A DNA stretch of 64,000 nucleotides from Halobacillus sp. A1. Its GTDB lineage: Bacteria > Bacillota > Bacilli > Bacillales > Halobacillaceae. Shown here piece after piece: positions 34,610-44,105 of this stretch; positions within the stretch are counted from its first letter, which is position 1; the number at the start of each line of letters is the position of its first letter. The DNA lies in NCBI RefSeq assembly GCF_024189295.1, contig NZ_JAIZEN010000001.1, forward strand, positions 62,001-126,000. The letters are read 5' to 3'. The position numbers and the translations under genes were made by a program. Below the pieces are notes generated by a model. That model worked only from the letters and a program-made list of their open reading frames with translations. It had not been told where the DNA came from and made no database searches.

Positions 34610-35500
34610 TTATCTTTTATTTACAGAAGCATCATAAATCGTATCAACGGCTTCCTTCAGTGCCTTATCAAAATCTCCTTCAGACTGATTGGCTTGTAAA
34701 TTAGCTGCCAGCGCACGGGAGAAACTTGCGATCAGACCGTCGTTTTCTTTTAACTTCGCGTTTGCCTCATCACGGGAATATCCACCGGAAAGAGCGACAA
34801 CACGAAGAACGCGAGGGTGGTCGATCAACTCTTTGTAGGCATTAGCATTTGTTGGAATGGTAAGCTTCAGCATCACGTGCTCATCTTCTGATAAGTTATT
34901 GAGTTGTTTTAAAATTTCATCACGCAGGATTTCTTCGCATTTTTCCTTGTTCTCACTATGAATATCGACTTCCGGCTCGATGATCGGAATGATATCAGCA
35001 GCGAGAATCTGTTTACCAATTTCGAATTGCTGTTCAACAACTTCCTGAATTCCGCTCTCGTTTGGTTCATGGATCACTGAACGCATTTTCGTACCAAAAA
35101 TGTTTCGTTCGTTGGCACGGCGGAGCTTGTCATCTAAATCATCAATCGGTTTCATAAGCTGGACACCATTTTTCTGGTCGGCCAGTCCTTTATCAACCTT
35201 AAGGAAAGGAACGATGCCTTTGTCAGCAAGATAATCGGCCGTGTATTTGCCTTCAATTTCCCGGTCCATCGTTTGCTCAAAAAGAATCGCTCCGATAATG
35301 CGATCGCCATCAAAGGCAGGGGACGTGATGATGCGAGTCCGCATTTGGTGGACAAGATCAAACATTTCATCTTCGCCGGAATAAGAATCTTCCGGAACTC
35401 CGTACCCAGCCAGTGCTTTAGGCGTACTTCCGCCGCTTTGATCGAGCGCGGCGATAAATCCCTGGCCGTTTTGAATTTTTTCGAATTGACGATTGTTCAT
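34610..35500 (-). CDS. fda: Fructose-1,6-bisphosphate aldolase, class I
   Basis: The 296-residue protein matches the bacterial class I aldolase of Staphylococcus and Lactococcus: [71 protein letters not shown] with the Schiff-base Lys region, and [15 protein letters not shown]. It interconverts fructose 1,6-bisphosphate with the two triose phosphates. Class I enzymes need no metal, unlike zinc-dependent class II aldolase. It is convergent with zinc-starvation gene adcA, but no Zur box was seen in its own upstream region. AGGGAG precedes ATG 35500. Confidence 0.92.
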   Translation of the reverse strand: MNNRQFEKIQNGQGFIAALDQSGGSTPKALAGYGVPEDSYSGEDEMFDLVHQMRTRIITSPAFDGDRIIGAILFEQTMDREIEGKYTADYLADKGIVPFLKVDKGLADQKNGVQLMKPIDDLDDKLRRANERNIFGTKMRSVIHEPNESGIQEVVEQQFEIGKQILAADIIPIIEPEVDIHSENKEKCEEILRDEILKQLNNLSEDEHVMLKLTIPTNANAYKELIDHPRVLRVVALSGGYSRDEANAKLKENDGLIASFSRALAANLQANQSEGDFDKALKEAVDTIYDASVNKR

Positions 35501-35662
35501 ACTTCCACTCCCTTTTCTAATTTAGAATCTATTTATACCCTTCCCGTTATGAGGGAATTTCTAACAAAAAAGTGAGACGATTCCGAAAGCCTCTATTGTG
35601 GACATCAATCCTACTTAAGATTTACTATAAAGATAATATTTTACTCAGAAAGGATGAAGGAA

Positions 35663-36313
35663 ATGAAAGTTCTTGTAGTTGGAGCAAATGGGCAAATTGG
35701 AAAGCATCTCGTTTCGTTTATTCAGGACCGTGACAACATGAAAGCTAAGGCCATGATTCGTAAGCAGGAGCAAGCCTCCTTTTTTGAAAAACTCGGTGCA
35801 GAAACGGCAGTGGTTGATTTAGAAGATGATATCGAAACTATTGCAAAAGCTGCCGAAGGAGTCGATGCCGTTGTATTTACTGCAGGTTCCGGACCGAACA
35901 CAGGACCGGATAAAACGATTCTCATCGATTTGGATGGAGCGGTAAAAACAATGGAAGCGGCTAAAGCGGCAGGTGTGAAGCGCTTTGTCATGATTTCCTC
36001 ATTTGATACGCGTCGTGAAGCGATTTTGGCTGCTAATTCATCCTTTGCACCTTATGTTGCAGCTAAGCATTATGCTGATGAGCGTTTGCAGGCAACGGAC
36101 TTGGATTATACGATTATCCATCCCGGTAAGTTAACTAATGACAGAGGAACCGGTCAGGTTGAAGCGGCAATAGAAGTGGAAAGAGGAGAAATTCCGCGTG
36201 AGGATGTAGCCTCTGTAATCGTCGCCACTTTGGAAAATGATTCAACGATCAGCAAGGAATATCAAGTCGTAGGCGGTACAAATCCTATTCAGGAAGCTGT
36301 TAAATCCATTTAA
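35663..36313 (+). CDS. NAD(P)-binding Rossmann-fold protein (YhfK/NmrA-like)
   Basis: The 216-residue atypical short-chain dehydrogenase begins VLVVGANGQIGKHL, an NADP-binding GxxGxxG motif. It continues with VVFTAGSGPNTGPDKTILIDLDGAVKTMEAAKAAGVKRFVMISS, YVAAKHYADERLQATDLDYTIIHPGKLTND and DVASVIVATLEN. It resembles YhfK-type proteins whose substrates are unknown. ATG 35663 is preferred because the AAAGG ribosome site directly abuts the earlier ATG 35654. It is monocistronic, with a terminator right after. Confidence 0.85.
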   Translation: MKVLVVGANGQIGKHLVSFIQDRDNMKAKAMIRKQEQASFFEKLGAETAVVDLEDDIETIAKAAEGVDAVVFTAGSGPNTGPDKTILIDLDGAVKTMEAAKAAGVKRFVMISSFDTRREAILAANSSFAPYVAAKHYADERLQATDLDYTIIHPGKLTNDRGTGQVEAAIEVERGEIPREDVASVIVATLENDSTISKEYQVVGGTNPIQEAVKSI

Positions 36314-36322
36314 CTATAAAGA

Positions 36323-36354
36323 AGACAACTTTCCTGCGGGTGAGTTGTCTTTTT
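36323..36354 (+). terminator. Terminator after the NAD(P)-binding protein gene
   Basis: AGACAACT (36323-36330) pairs with AGTTGTCT (36343-36350), followed by TTTT. Confidence 0.75.
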
Positions 36355-36424
36355 GCATCTTTAAAGTTCTTCACATGATTTTTAACCTTCTACTTATACT
36401 AACTAACGGTAGGAGGATTTTCGT

Positions 36425-37357
36425 ATGAAATTTGTGATAATGTCTTTATGTTTGCTTGCAGCTCAGCCTTTTATTCAACAAGATGATTTATCCATCATCG
36501 ATGACGGGGAAGAGGTTCAACGTGTTAATCGAGAGAACTTTGAAGCAGGGTTTCTCGGAAAGCCATTTGTAGATCAAGATAAAATACAGCAGCTTATAGA
36601 ACAGCTGGAACCAGAAGTAAGCCAAGAACCTGTAAATGCAAAAATACGTGATTCAGGAGAAATCATCCCTGGAGAAATCGGATATAAATTATATCGTGAA
36701 AAATTCTTAGAAAAATTTCACCAGTATTTATATGGGACAGAGGCGGAAGCCATGCATGTGCCTAAGATCGCCATATCTCCTAAAGTAGACGTTGAACTGC
36801 TCGCCAATATACGGACAAAGCAGATTGGCCATTATGTGACTTATTTTAATTCGAACAATAAAGAAAGATCCCATAATATTCGTCTAGCTTCAAAAGCAAT
36901 TGACAGTCATGTAGTATTTCCAGGAGAAGTTTTTTCATTTAATCAGGTAGTGGGTAAAAGAACAAAGGAAAAAGGGTATAAGGATGCCCCCGTGATTGTG
37001 AAGGGAGAAGTGACTGAAGGAATTGGCGGCGGCATATGTCAGGTTTCTTCTACGTTGTTTAACTCCGTAGCTAACGCTGGTGTAAAAGTGATGGAACGCT
37101 ATTCGCATAGTAAACGTGTACCTTATGTACCTTCAGGAAGGGATGCTACGGTGAGCTGGTATGGTCCAGATTTTACTTTTAAAAATCAGTATAATCAGCC
37201 GATATTAATTCGTTCAAATGTTTACGGAGGACAGATGAGTATTACGATCTATTCTTCTGACGTTATTAATTTTGACCCGAAGGATATTCCGGATGCCAGT
37301 AAGAAGCTGCCTGAGGAAAAGAATACAAGCACCATTAGTCAACCGATAATACGATAA
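36425..37357 (+). CDS. VanW family protein, probably exported
   Basis: The 310-residue protein starts with a short hydrophobic segment (MKFVIMSLCLLAAQPF), probably a signal peptide. The VanW domain (about 140-285) shows YVTYFNSNNKERSHNIRLASKAIDSHVVFPGEVFSFNQVVGKRT, GGGICQVSSTLFNSV and ERYSHSKRVPYVPSGRDATVSW. The family is linked to glycopeptide resistance clusters and cell-wall or spore proteins, but its activity is unknown. GGTAGGAGG precedes ATG 36425. It is convergent with cotSA. Confidence 0.87.
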   Translation: MKFVIMSLCLLAAQPFIQQDDLSIIDDGEEVQRVNRENFEAGFLGKPFVDQDKIQQLIEQLEPEVSQEPVNAKIRDSGEIIPGEIGYKLYREKFLEKFHQYLYGTEAEAMHVPKIAISPKVDVELLANIRTKQIGHYVTYFNSNNKERSHNIRLASKAIDSHVVFPGEVFSFNQVVGKRTKEKGYKDAPVIVKGEVTEGIGGGICQVSSTLFNSVANAGVKVMERYSHSKRVPYVPSGRDATVSWYGPDFTFKNQYNQPILIRSNVYGGQMSITIYSSDVINFDPKDIPDASKKLPEEKNTSTISQPIIR

Positions 37358-37392
37358 ATAGCTGTTTATAAAAGCATTTGAATCATCAGGTA

Positions 37393-37415
37393 ACCCCAGA
37401 CCATTAGCCTGGGGT
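37393..37415. terminator. Hairpin between convergent vanW and cotSA genes
   Basis: ACCCCAG and CTGGGGT pair around a 9-nt loop. There is no T run on either strand, so it may be a weak bidirectional terminator. Confidence 0.5.
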
Positions 37416-37427
37416 GAAAAACTAGCA

Positions 37428-39134
37428 TTAAATTCTTCTCTTCTCCTGAAGATAGTACAATAGTAGTAATAAGCAAATATCTTTTAGTCGGTTTAAATCT
37501 TTCTCTCTTTTACTTTCGGACTGTACCTCATCATTAGCTGATACTTGTAATTCATCAGCAGGCTCCAACTTAACTTCATCTTCCATCGTATTGGCCACTT
37601 CAGCAACAATTTGTTCGGTATTAAGACTGTTTTCGTTATTGACTGGTACTTGTAATTCTTCGGCAGACTCCAACTCTTCTCTTTCCGGCGTATTATACAC
37701 TTCAGCAACGGTTTGTTCGGTATTAAGACTGCTTTCGTTATTGGCTGATACTTGTAATTCTCCGGCAGACTCCAATTCTTCGCTTTCCGGCATATTATAC
37801 ACTTCAGCAACGGTTTGTTCGGTATTAAGACTGCTTTCATCATTAGCTGGTAGTTGTAATTCACCAGCAGACTCCAACTTAACATCATCTTCTATCGTAT
37901 TGGCCGCTTCTGTAACGATTTGTTCAGGTGTAAGGCAGCTTTCTTTATTTGCTTCTAATCCTGGTTCTACACTGTATTCTTCTGCGTGTTCCACTTGATC
38001 CCATACGGAAGAGATATCTTGCACCACCCTATCCCAGGAATAATACTTCTCAGCTAGACTTCGCCCGTACCTTCCCATTTGTGCTCCAATTTCCGGGTTT
38101 GAGAGCAGGTAAGATATATGTTTTACAAATTCACCTGTATCTTCCGGGTTTTCTACTATAACCCCATTTTTGTAAGGTTCGATAACTTCTGTATTTCCAC
38201 CGCGGTTTGTCGTTACGATTGGTAATGCCGCCGCCATAGCTTCATAATGAACGCGGGCGAGGGGCTCTTGCCACTGGGAAGTGCAAACGAAAATATCCGA
38301 AGCCGCAAACCATTCTTGAATTTTATCTGGAGATACAAATCCGGTTAATACCACTGGAATAGGGAGTCGTTCAGCTAATGCACGGACATAAGCTATATAA
38401 TCAGTAACGGCATTGTCACTGAACCATTTACTTCCCATAATGACTAATGCGATATCATCATGCTTCCTGGCTAGTTCTGGAATTGCACGAACGAGTACAT
38501 CAATTCCTTTGTTGGGAGAAAGTCTACCCGCAAAAAGAATGACTTTCTTACTGGATAAGTTGTGCTCATTCCTTAATCGGTCCCGCATTTCTTTAGCTTG
38601 GCTAGAATATGAAGGAGCAAACCGTTCTAAATCAACTCCAGAATAAATCGTTTGCAGTTTTAGAGCAGCTTCTGGAAACAAGTCTCTTATCGTTTTCCCT
38701 ATATAATTGCTTATTGTTATAATTTTGTCTACGTTTCTTACTGCCGCCGCTCCTTCTTCTCGAGCAATCTTCTCTGCTTTAAACATGTCATTATGCATAC
38801 TTAAAACAATCTTAGCTTCTGGAGCTAATTCACGTACGGCACTGACCAGCCTTGGTCTGTTAAAAATGTGAATGAGATCATATTGAACAGGAGATGATTT
38901 GAGAAATTCAACTATATTTTCTCTATATGGCTCCAGTAACCCGCCTTCTACTCGAGAATAACGTATTCCGTCCCTTATCTCATTGTCAGGTAAATCGACA
39001 TCACTTCGACTTAAGACAGTAATGTCATGCTGTCGTTTTAATACTGGAAGAGCTCCATCAATATAAGTTTGTATAGCTCCTCCACGAATGGCAGGTACAG
39101 GTAATTTTTCTGTACAAATAATTAAAACTTTCAC
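37428..39134 (-). CDS. cotSA: Spore-coat glycosyltransferase CotSA-like with C-terminal repeat tail
   Basis: The 568-residue protein has a GT4 glycosyltransferase region (1-375): ICTEKLPVPAIRGGAIQTYIDG, the donor-site segment ILFAGRLSPNKGIDVLVRAI, and CTSQWQEPLARVHYEAMAAALPIVTTNRGG. It adds about 190 residues compared with CotSA (about 377). The tail has acidic 34-residue repeats (LESAGELQ ... NTEQTVAEVYN) and ends in a Leu-rich segment, ICLLLLLYYLQEKRRI. The gene overlaps cotS by 4 bp. B. subtilis CotSA and CotS are coat proteins made late in sporulation. The repeat tail may anchor the enzyme in the coat (inference). Confidence 0.83.
   Translation of the reverse strand: MKVLIICTEKLPVPAIRGGAIQTYIDGALPVLKRQHDITVLSRSDVDLPDNEIRDGIRYSRVEGGLLEPYRENIVEFLKSSPVQYDLIHIFNRPRLVSAVRELAPEAKIVLSMHNDMFKAEKIAREEGAAAVRNVDKIITISNYIGKTIRDLFPEAALKLQTIYSGVDLERFAPSYSSQAKEMRDRLRNEHNLSSKKVILFAGRLSPNKGIDVLVRAIPELARKHDDIALVIMGSKWFSDNAVTDYIAYVRALAERLPIPVVLTGFVSPDKIQEWFAASDIFVCTSQWQEPLARVHYEAMAAALPIVTTNRGGNTEVIEPYKNGVIVENPEDTGEFVKHISYLLSNPEIGAQMGRYGRSLAEKYYSWDRVVQDISSVWDQVEHAEEYSVEPGLEANKESCLTPEQIVTEAANTIEDDVKLESAGELQLPANDESSLNTEQTVAEVYNMPESEELESAGELQVSANNESSLNTEQTVAEVYNTPEREELESAEELQVPVNNENSLNTEQIVAEVANTMEDEVKLEPADELQVSANDEVQSESKREKDLNRLKDICLLLLLYYLQEKRRI
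37520..37925 (-). repeat. 102-bp tandem repeats in the 3' part of cotSA
   Basis: The string GGTATTAAGACTG recurs at 37617, 37719 and 37821, exactly 102 bp apart, with diverged flanking copies. Each unit encodes 34 residues containing LNTEQxVAEVxN. The high identity of neighbouring units points to recent duplication. Confidence 0.85.
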
Positions 39135-40231
39135 TCAGGTGTACCTCCTTTCCTATCTTGAGCAAGTTCTTCTAACACTGACCATTTTTGTTCCTCCAGC
39201 TTAATAATGGATTGAACTTCTAATTCAAGCTCTTCATTTAAAAAGGTGGTAGGAGAATAAACCATATATTTTATATGTTTATAAAATAAATTTGGCAAAG
39301 ACAAATCGATTAATAACATTTCGAAGACTTCGTCAGAAATAGGGTTGGCTTCATGATAAGCTTGAATCATTTCCCGCATCCAATGAATGTCCCACCGTCC
39401 ATTTGAATGCATACTTTGATTGATCAGTTTTCTTAAGTCTCGGATAGTAATGTCGTATGAAACCCCATCTAAGTCAATGATCCACACCCCATCCTCTGCC
39501 ATTTGAGCGTTGGACCATCCATAGTCCTGGTGAACAAGTCCGGCGTCCTTTGTTCCACTCGAGACGATCTCATAATACGGGGAATTTTCTAAACGGTTTA
39601 TAGCTTCCTGAGCTTGTCGTTGAAACATATCAATAACGGAAAGAATGGTGGCGCTGGCTGGCATTTCACTATATGCTGTCACAATATCCCTGAACCAGTT
39701 CATCTTTTTTTCCATTCGCTCATAGGTTCTTGGCCAGCGATGTAAACGTGAAATGATATCAGCGTCGGCTGGTGGTTCATATCCTTTAGTGAGGTTGTGA
39801 AATTCTCCAAGTGCGCGGCAAAGCTGTTTTGTGCCTTCTAAATCTTGCGGAAGTTGATGTAATGTCTCTATCCAGTCGGCTACAAACCACAACTTCCCCC
39901 CTTTTTCAACGTACTTTTCTCCGTCTCTAGTAGGGATTATAGCTGGCACTCTGGCCTTTTTTTCATGCACCAGATAATCCTGGGCTCCTAAACTGAATTT
40001 ACTGTGAGAGGGTCTTCGGTGCAACAGCTTCAAACTAAAAGGACCTTTATCTGTATCAATCTTCCAAATGGCTCCTCCGTATTCGGGCTTTATGGCCATT
40101 ACTGTCATTTTTTCAACAGTAAAGTCGTAATACTTAGCAACTTCAAGTCCAATGTTCTCAATATATTCAGGAACATATAATTCACTTAATGTTTCATCTT
40201 CTTCCCATGGTTCTATAATTTGATCGATCAT
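39131..40231 (-). CDS. cotS: CotS-family spore coat protein (kinase-like fold)
   Basis: The 366-residue protein belongs to the CotS/YtaA/YutH family, which has an aminoglycoside-phosphotransferase-like fold. Motifs are GGAIWKIDTDKGPFSLKLLHRRP (nucleotide-binding Lys), the catalytic-loop region GLVHQDYGWSNAQ, and VWIIDLDGVSYDITIRDLRKLI (metal-binding Asp). In B. subtilis CotS is an inner-coat-layer protein assembled with CotSA. GGAGGTGAG precedes ATG 40231. Divergent sugar-nucleotide genes across the intergenic region support a coat-polysaccharide role. Confidence 0.85.
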   Translation of the reverse strand: MIDQIIEPWEEDETLSELYVPEYIENIGLEVAKYYDFTVEKMTVMAIKPEYGGAIWKIDTDKGPFSLKLLHRRPSHSKFSLGAQDYLVHEKKARVPAIIPTRDGEKYVEKGGKLWFVADWIETLHQLPQDLEGTKQLCRALGEFHNLTKGYEPPADADIISRLHRWPRTYERMEKKMNWFRDIVTAYSEMPASATILSVIDMFQRQAQEAINRLENSPYYEIVSSGTKDAGLVHQDYGWSNAQMAEDGVWIIDLDGVSYDITIRDLRKLINQSMHSNGRWDIHWMREMIQAYHEANPISDEVFEMLLIDLSLPNLFYKHIKYMVYSPTTFLNEELELEVQSIIKLEEQKWSVLEELAQDRKGGTPE

Positions 40232-40429
40232 TTTTTCTCACCTCCATAGTAGTATCATTCTATTCAATTGAATGAGAGAAGGTATGGGGGGATGGCTAGA
40301 AAATAGGAATAAAAGGATTTCGTAAAAGTGTATCCTCCTCCTTTTTCTATGTTTCAGTTATTCGCCGTTACCTAATTTAATAAAGCTAAATATAGTAATA
40401 TAGCTCGTTAATTAAGGAGTTTTAAGAAA

Positions 40430-41722
40430 ATGAAGATTTTAATTATTGGAATGGGTTATGTAGGCACGACGATGGGAGCTGCCCTGGCAAATACAGGTCA
40501 TGAGGTTACTGGATTAGACGTGGATAAGGCAAAGATAGAGTCATTAACAAAAGGAATTCTATATTTTCACGAGCCTGATTTACAAGAGATGCTATCCAAG
40601 CAGCTTCAAACCAAAAGGTTATCCTTTACTTCTGATCCAAAAGAAGCTATTAAAGACAATGAAATTATCTTCATTACTGTCGGGACACCCTCCCTTAAAA
40701 ATGGAAATGCAGATTTAACCTACATTAAACAAGCAGCCGAAATGATCGGAAAATATAAAAACGGCAAAAAAATAGTAGTTGTGAAAAGCACCGTACCTCT
40801 AGGGACAACGGAAAATGTGAAACAGTGGATTGAAGTGGCAACTGAAGATCCTTCTCCTTTCGATGTCGTTATGAATCCTGAATTCTTAAGAGAAGGAAGA
40901 GCATTACAGGATGCGCTTAACCCTGACCGCGTTGTTCTCGGAAGTCACAGTGACGAAGCTCTTAATACTTTAGAAAAAATTTATTCAAACTTACATTGTC
41001 CGTTTATAAGAACAACGCCTGTAGCGGCAGAAATGACTAAATATGCTTCCAATGCTTTTTTAGCTACGAAAATATCCTTCATTAATGAAATAGCAAGACT
41101 CTGTGATCAGTTCGGCATCCATGTTCAAGATGTCGCCAAAGGAATGGGGTTGGATGACAGGATTGGGGGCGCCTTTTTAAAGGCTGGTTTAGGGTACGGT
41201 GGGTCATGCTTTCCAAAGGATGTAAAAGAACTCCTGTGGACCGCTGATCATAGCGGCTGCCCTCTCCGCATTCTGAAAGAAGTGGAAAGGGTCAATCACG
41301 ATCAACCACAATACTTTATAGAAAAGGTAATGAAGAAATTTGCTTCTTTAGAAGGTAAGAGGATTGTAATACTCGGATTATCATTTAAACCACATACAGA
41401 TGACATACGAGAGTCTGTTTCTTTTTCTATTATTAATAAATTATTACAAGAAAAAGCAAATATTATTGTTCATGACCCAATTGTAAAGCTTCCAAATGAA
41501 TGGGTGAATAAAGGAATTAAACAAATTAACGATCCTTATGAGGCAACAGAGGAGGCTGATCTTATTATCATTTGCACGGATTGGCCACTATATAAAGAAA
41601 TAGACTGGGCTAAAATAAGTGAATTAGTTAAGGGTCATTATATTTTTGATGGAAGAAATATTTTAGAGGCTGATTGTATAAAGAAATTAGGGTTCAATTA
41701 TGAGGGAATAGGTTATGACTAA
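40430..41722 (+). CDS. UDP-glucose 6-dehydrogenase (UDP-glucose/GDP-mannose DH family)
   Basis: The 430-residue enzyme oxidises UDP-glucose to UDP-glucuronate with two NAD. It starts KILIIGMGYVGTTMGAALANTGHEV (NAD site) and has VKSTVPLGTTENV, the NPEFLREGRALQD loop, YASNAFLATKISFINE, and the catalytic Cys in GYGGSCFPKDVKEL. A C-terminal domain has LGLSFKPHTDDIRESVS. TTAAGGAG precedes ATG 40430. It heads a three-gene cluster resembling B. subtilis ytcA-ytdA-ytcB, which serves the spore surface. Confidence 0.9.
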   Translation: MKILIIGMGYVGTTMGAALANTGHEVTGLDVDKAKIESLTKGILYFHEPDLQEMLSKQLQTKRLSFTSDPKEAIKDNEIIFITVGTPSLKNGNADLTYIKQAAEMIGKYKNGKKIVVVKSTVPLGTTENVKQWIEVATEDPSPFDVVMNPEFLREGRALQDALNPDRVVLGSHSDEALNTLEKIYSNLHCPFIRTTPVAAEMTKYASNAFLATKISFINEIARLCDQFGIHVQDVAKGMGLDDRIGGAFLKAGLGYGGSCFPKDVKELLWTADHSGCPLRILKEVERVNHDQPQYFIEKVMKKFASLEGKRIVILGLSFKPHTDDIRESVSFSIINKLLQEKANIIVHDPIVKLPNEWVNKGIKQINDPYEATEEADLIIICTDWPLYKEIDWAKISELVKGHYIFDGRNILEADCIKKLGFNYEGIGYD

Positions 41723-41746
41723 AGTCTGCCTAGAAAGGAGAAAAAA

Positions 41747-42796
41747 ATGAAAGGATTAATTTTGGCGGCTGGGAGAGGTACCAGGCTGCGTCCTTTATCT
41801 TACACAAAACCGAAACCACTTTTACCTGTGGCCAATCAACCAGTTATACAATATGGGATTAACCACTTATATAATCTAGGTATTCGTGAAGTGGGGTTAG
41901 TCATTCAGCCCGGTCAAACTGATGTGTTTAATGAATATTTACAATTAGAGGATAAAGAAGACTTAGTTCTCCATTATATATATCAACATGAGCAGAAAGG
42001 AATTGCACATGCAGTAGGTCAAGCAGAGGAATTTATCGGTCAAGACTCCTTTGTACTGCTATTAGGAGACAATCTATTTGATGAGTCTTTGTTTCCCTTG
42101 GAAGAGGCTTTTAATATGAACGATATCCACGCTACTGTTATGGTCACCAAAGTTAATAAACCAAAAGATTACGGGATAGTTGAAGTAAAAAAGAAGAAAA
42201 TTATAAATGTAGAAGAGAAACCAGCAAAGCCTAAATCCAATTTAGCCATATGCGGTGCTTATATGTTCGATGTCCATATATTTAAAGCCATTCATTCCAT
42301 CACTCCTTCTGCGCGCGGAGAGTACGAAATTACAGATGCCATACAGTGGCTCATTGATCATAATTATTCTATTAACTACGTGAAAGCGAGTAAACCTACA
42401 TTCGATGTCGGAACTATGGAAAGGTGGTTGGAGGCCAACCAATGGATATTGAGAAAATATGCTCTTCCAGTGGACAATGACCAAGTGAAAAATTCAGTTA
42501 TTATACCTCCTGTAAAAATAGGGGAGAATTGTAAAATCAAAAATTCAGTAATAGGACCTTACGTATCTATTGAGCCAAATACGACTATAAAAAAATGCAC
42601 GATTAAGAATAGCATTATCCTAAAGAACTCACACCTGAAAAATATCCCTTATGAGATTACTGAAAGCATTTTTGGAGAAAATACAAAGCTGATTGGAAAA
42701 AAATCAAAAAATCATTTACTCCACGGGCTGTTTAGTGATGATTCTTCTCTAATTTTTTCAGATGTCGACGAAACGAAAAAGGAATCTAATGAATAG
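41747..42796 (+). CDS. Sugar-1-phosphate nucleotidyltransferase with C-terminal beta-helix
   Basis: The 349-residue protein begins MKGLILAAGRGTRLRPLSYTKPKPLLPVANQP, the glucose-1-phosphate thymidylyl/uridylyltransferase signature. LLLGDNLF, KPKDYGIVEV, VEEKPAKPKSN and FDVGTMERWLEANQ follow. A left-handed beta-helix tail (about 245-305) contains KIGENCKIKNSVIGPYVSI. It should make UDP- or dTDP-glucose for the dehydrogenase before it. AGAAAGGAG precedes ATG 41747. It resembles the YtdA/RfbA group; the exact nucleotide is not fixed by sequence. Confidence 0.85.
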   Translation: MKGLILAAGRGTRLRPLSYTKPKPLLPVANQPVIQYGINHLYNLGIREVGLVIQPGQTDVFNEYLQLEDKEDLVLHYIYQHEQKGIAHAVGQAEEFIGQDSFVLLLGDNLFDESLFPLEEAFNMNDIHATVMVTKVNKPKDYGIVEVKKKKIINVEEKPAKPKSNLAICGAYMFDVHIFKAIHSITPSARGEYEITDAIQWLIDHNYSINYVKASKPTFDVGTMERWLEANQWILRKYALPVDNDQVKNSVIIPPVKIGENCKIKNSVIGPYVSIEPNTTIKKCTIKNSIILKNSHLKNIPYEITESIFGENTKLIGKKSKNHLLHGLFSDDSSLIFSDVDETKKESNE

Positions 42797-42809
42797 ATAG
42801 TTACACTAG

Positions 42810-42843
42810 TAGTCCTGCGGCTAAAGAAAGAGGTGCGGGACTA
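42810..42843 (+). terminator. Intercistronic hairpin
   Basis: TAGTCCTGC and GCGGGACTA pair around a 16-nt loop between the nucleotidyltransferase and epimerase genes. The tail is only TCTTAATG, so it may be an attenuator or processing site. Confidence 0.5.
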
Positions 42844-42916
42844 TCTTAATGAACAGGAATCCTCCTCATTACATACAGTACAAGAGGAATATTTTCTGGG
42901 AATTGAGGTTTAATCT

Positions 42917-43918
42917 ATGATATTAGTAACCGGAGCGGCCGGATTTATAGGGGCTCATCTGGCCAAACGGCTTGTTGAAGATGGGCACGCTGTAATAGGA
43001 ATTGATAATTTAAATGATTATTACGATGTAACTTTAAAGAAAGACCGGTTGCAGTGGCTGAAGCACAAACTCTTTATTTTTGAAAAAGTCGATCGGGAAA
43101 ACCGTGATCAATTGAATCATATCTTTAATAAATATCAGCCAACTGTTGTTATTGATTTAGCTGCCCAAGCAGGGGTTCGTTACAGCTTGGTAAATCCTCA
43201 TGCTTATATAAACTCCAATGTGGCAGGGTTTATGAATATCTTGGAAGCCTGCCGTCACCATCCGGTCAAGCAACTTATATACGCATCATCCAGCTCTGTC
43301 TATGGAGCTAATACAAAAATGCCCTTCTCCGTTCACGATAATGTTGATCACCCGGTCAGCCTATATGCCGCGACTAAAAAGGCTGGTGAACTGATGGCTC
43401 ATACTTACAGCCATTTATATAACATACCTACTACCGGCCTGCGATTTTTCACCGTTTATGGACCCTGGGGACGTCCAGATATGGCGCTTTTTACTTTTAC
43501 AAAAGCAATTCTCGAAGGAAAAACGATAAAAGTATATAATCATGGCCATATGGAAAGAGATTTCACATATATTGATGACATTGTTGAAGGTATCGTCAGG
43601 TTAATTGGGAAAGAGCCTGCACCGAATCTTAAATGGAGTGGGGACTCGCCTGACCCAGGAACAAGCTACGCTCCTTACAAAATCTATAATATTGGCAATA
43701 GCCGTCCCGTAAAACTTATGGATTTTATAAATGCCATTGAAGAAAAACTGGGAATTCAAGCGACGAAAGATTTTTTACCATTGCAGGATGGCGATGTCGT
43801 TGCCACCTATGCAGATGTCGACGATTTAGTAAGAGATGTAGGTTATAAACCGAACACCTCCATAAAGGAAGGCGTCGGAAAGTTTGTGGATTGGTATAAA
43901 GACTATTACGGAGTTTAA
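42917..43918 (+). CDS. NAD-dependent epimerase, UDP-glucuronate 4-epimerase type
   Basis: The 333-residue extended SDR has the NAD site [16 protein letters not shown] and [19 protein letters not shown], a hallmark of UDP-glucuronate 4-epimerases. It also has [31 protein letters not shown], catalytic [13 protein letters not shown], and [20 protein letters not shown]. It should turn UDP-glucuronate, the product of the dehydrogenase in this cluster, into UDP-galacturonate. The start is ATG 42917 with a weak TTGAGG. It is closed by a strong terminator. Confidence 0.9.
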   Translation: MILVTGAAGFIGAHLAKRLVEDGHAVIGIDNLNDYYDVTLKKDRLQWLKHKLFIFEKVDRENRDQLNHIFNKYQPTVVIDLAAQAGVRYSLVNPHAYINSNVAGFMNILEACRHHPVKQLIYASSSSVYGANTKMPFSVHDNVDHPVSLYAATKKAGELMAHTYSHLYNIPTTGLRFFTVYGPWGRPDMALFTFTKAILEGKTIKVYNHGHMERDFTYIDDIVEGIVRLIGKEPAPNLKWSGDSPDPGTSYAPYKIYNIGNSRPVKLMDFINAIEEKLGIQATKDFLPLQDGDVVATYADVDDLVRDVGYKPNTSIKEGVGKFVDWYKDYYGV

Positions 43919-43947
43919 GGAGCGGGTAAAACACCCGCTCCTTTTTC
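43919..43947 (+). terminator. Terminator of the nucleotide-sugar cluster
   Basis: GGAGCGGGT pairs with ACCCGCTCC around a 5-nt loop, followed by TTTTT. Confidence 0.88.
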
Positions 43948-44051
43948 GATGGTTCTCAAATGTTACCATTCCAAGAGATTACATATGTCCGTGGTTTTTT
44001 AGAGGGGGAGGAGCGGCGGATAAATAATTGTTTAAGAGTACAATTATCTTG

Positions 44052-44080
44052 TTGCGAAAACGATACACATGTAGTAAACT
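44052..44080 (+). promoter_or_regulatory. Probable promoter of the lactate permease gene
   Basis: TTGCGA (44052-44057) and TAAACT (44075-44080) are spaced by 17 bp. The start point would fall in the first Rex box. Confidence 0.55.
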
Positions 44081-44085
44081 TCTAA

Positions 44086-44103
44086 TTGTGAAGTATTTCA
44101 CAA
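44086..44103. promoter_or_regulatory. Rex box 1
   Basis: TTGTGAAGTATTTCACAA matches the Rex consensus TTGTGAAnnnnTTCACAA at all fixed positions. It overlaps the expected transcription start, so Rex would block initiation until NADH rises. Confidence 0.9.
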
Positions 44104-44105
44104 TA

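Noticed and set aside
35501-35600. Search for a Zur box before the class I aldolase gene
   Set aside because: No AATCGTAATnATTACGATT-like sequence is present, so zinc control is not claimed.
37591-37998. 135-codon plus-strand ORF with repeats
   Set aside because: It is the antisense shadow of the 102-bp repeats in cotSA.
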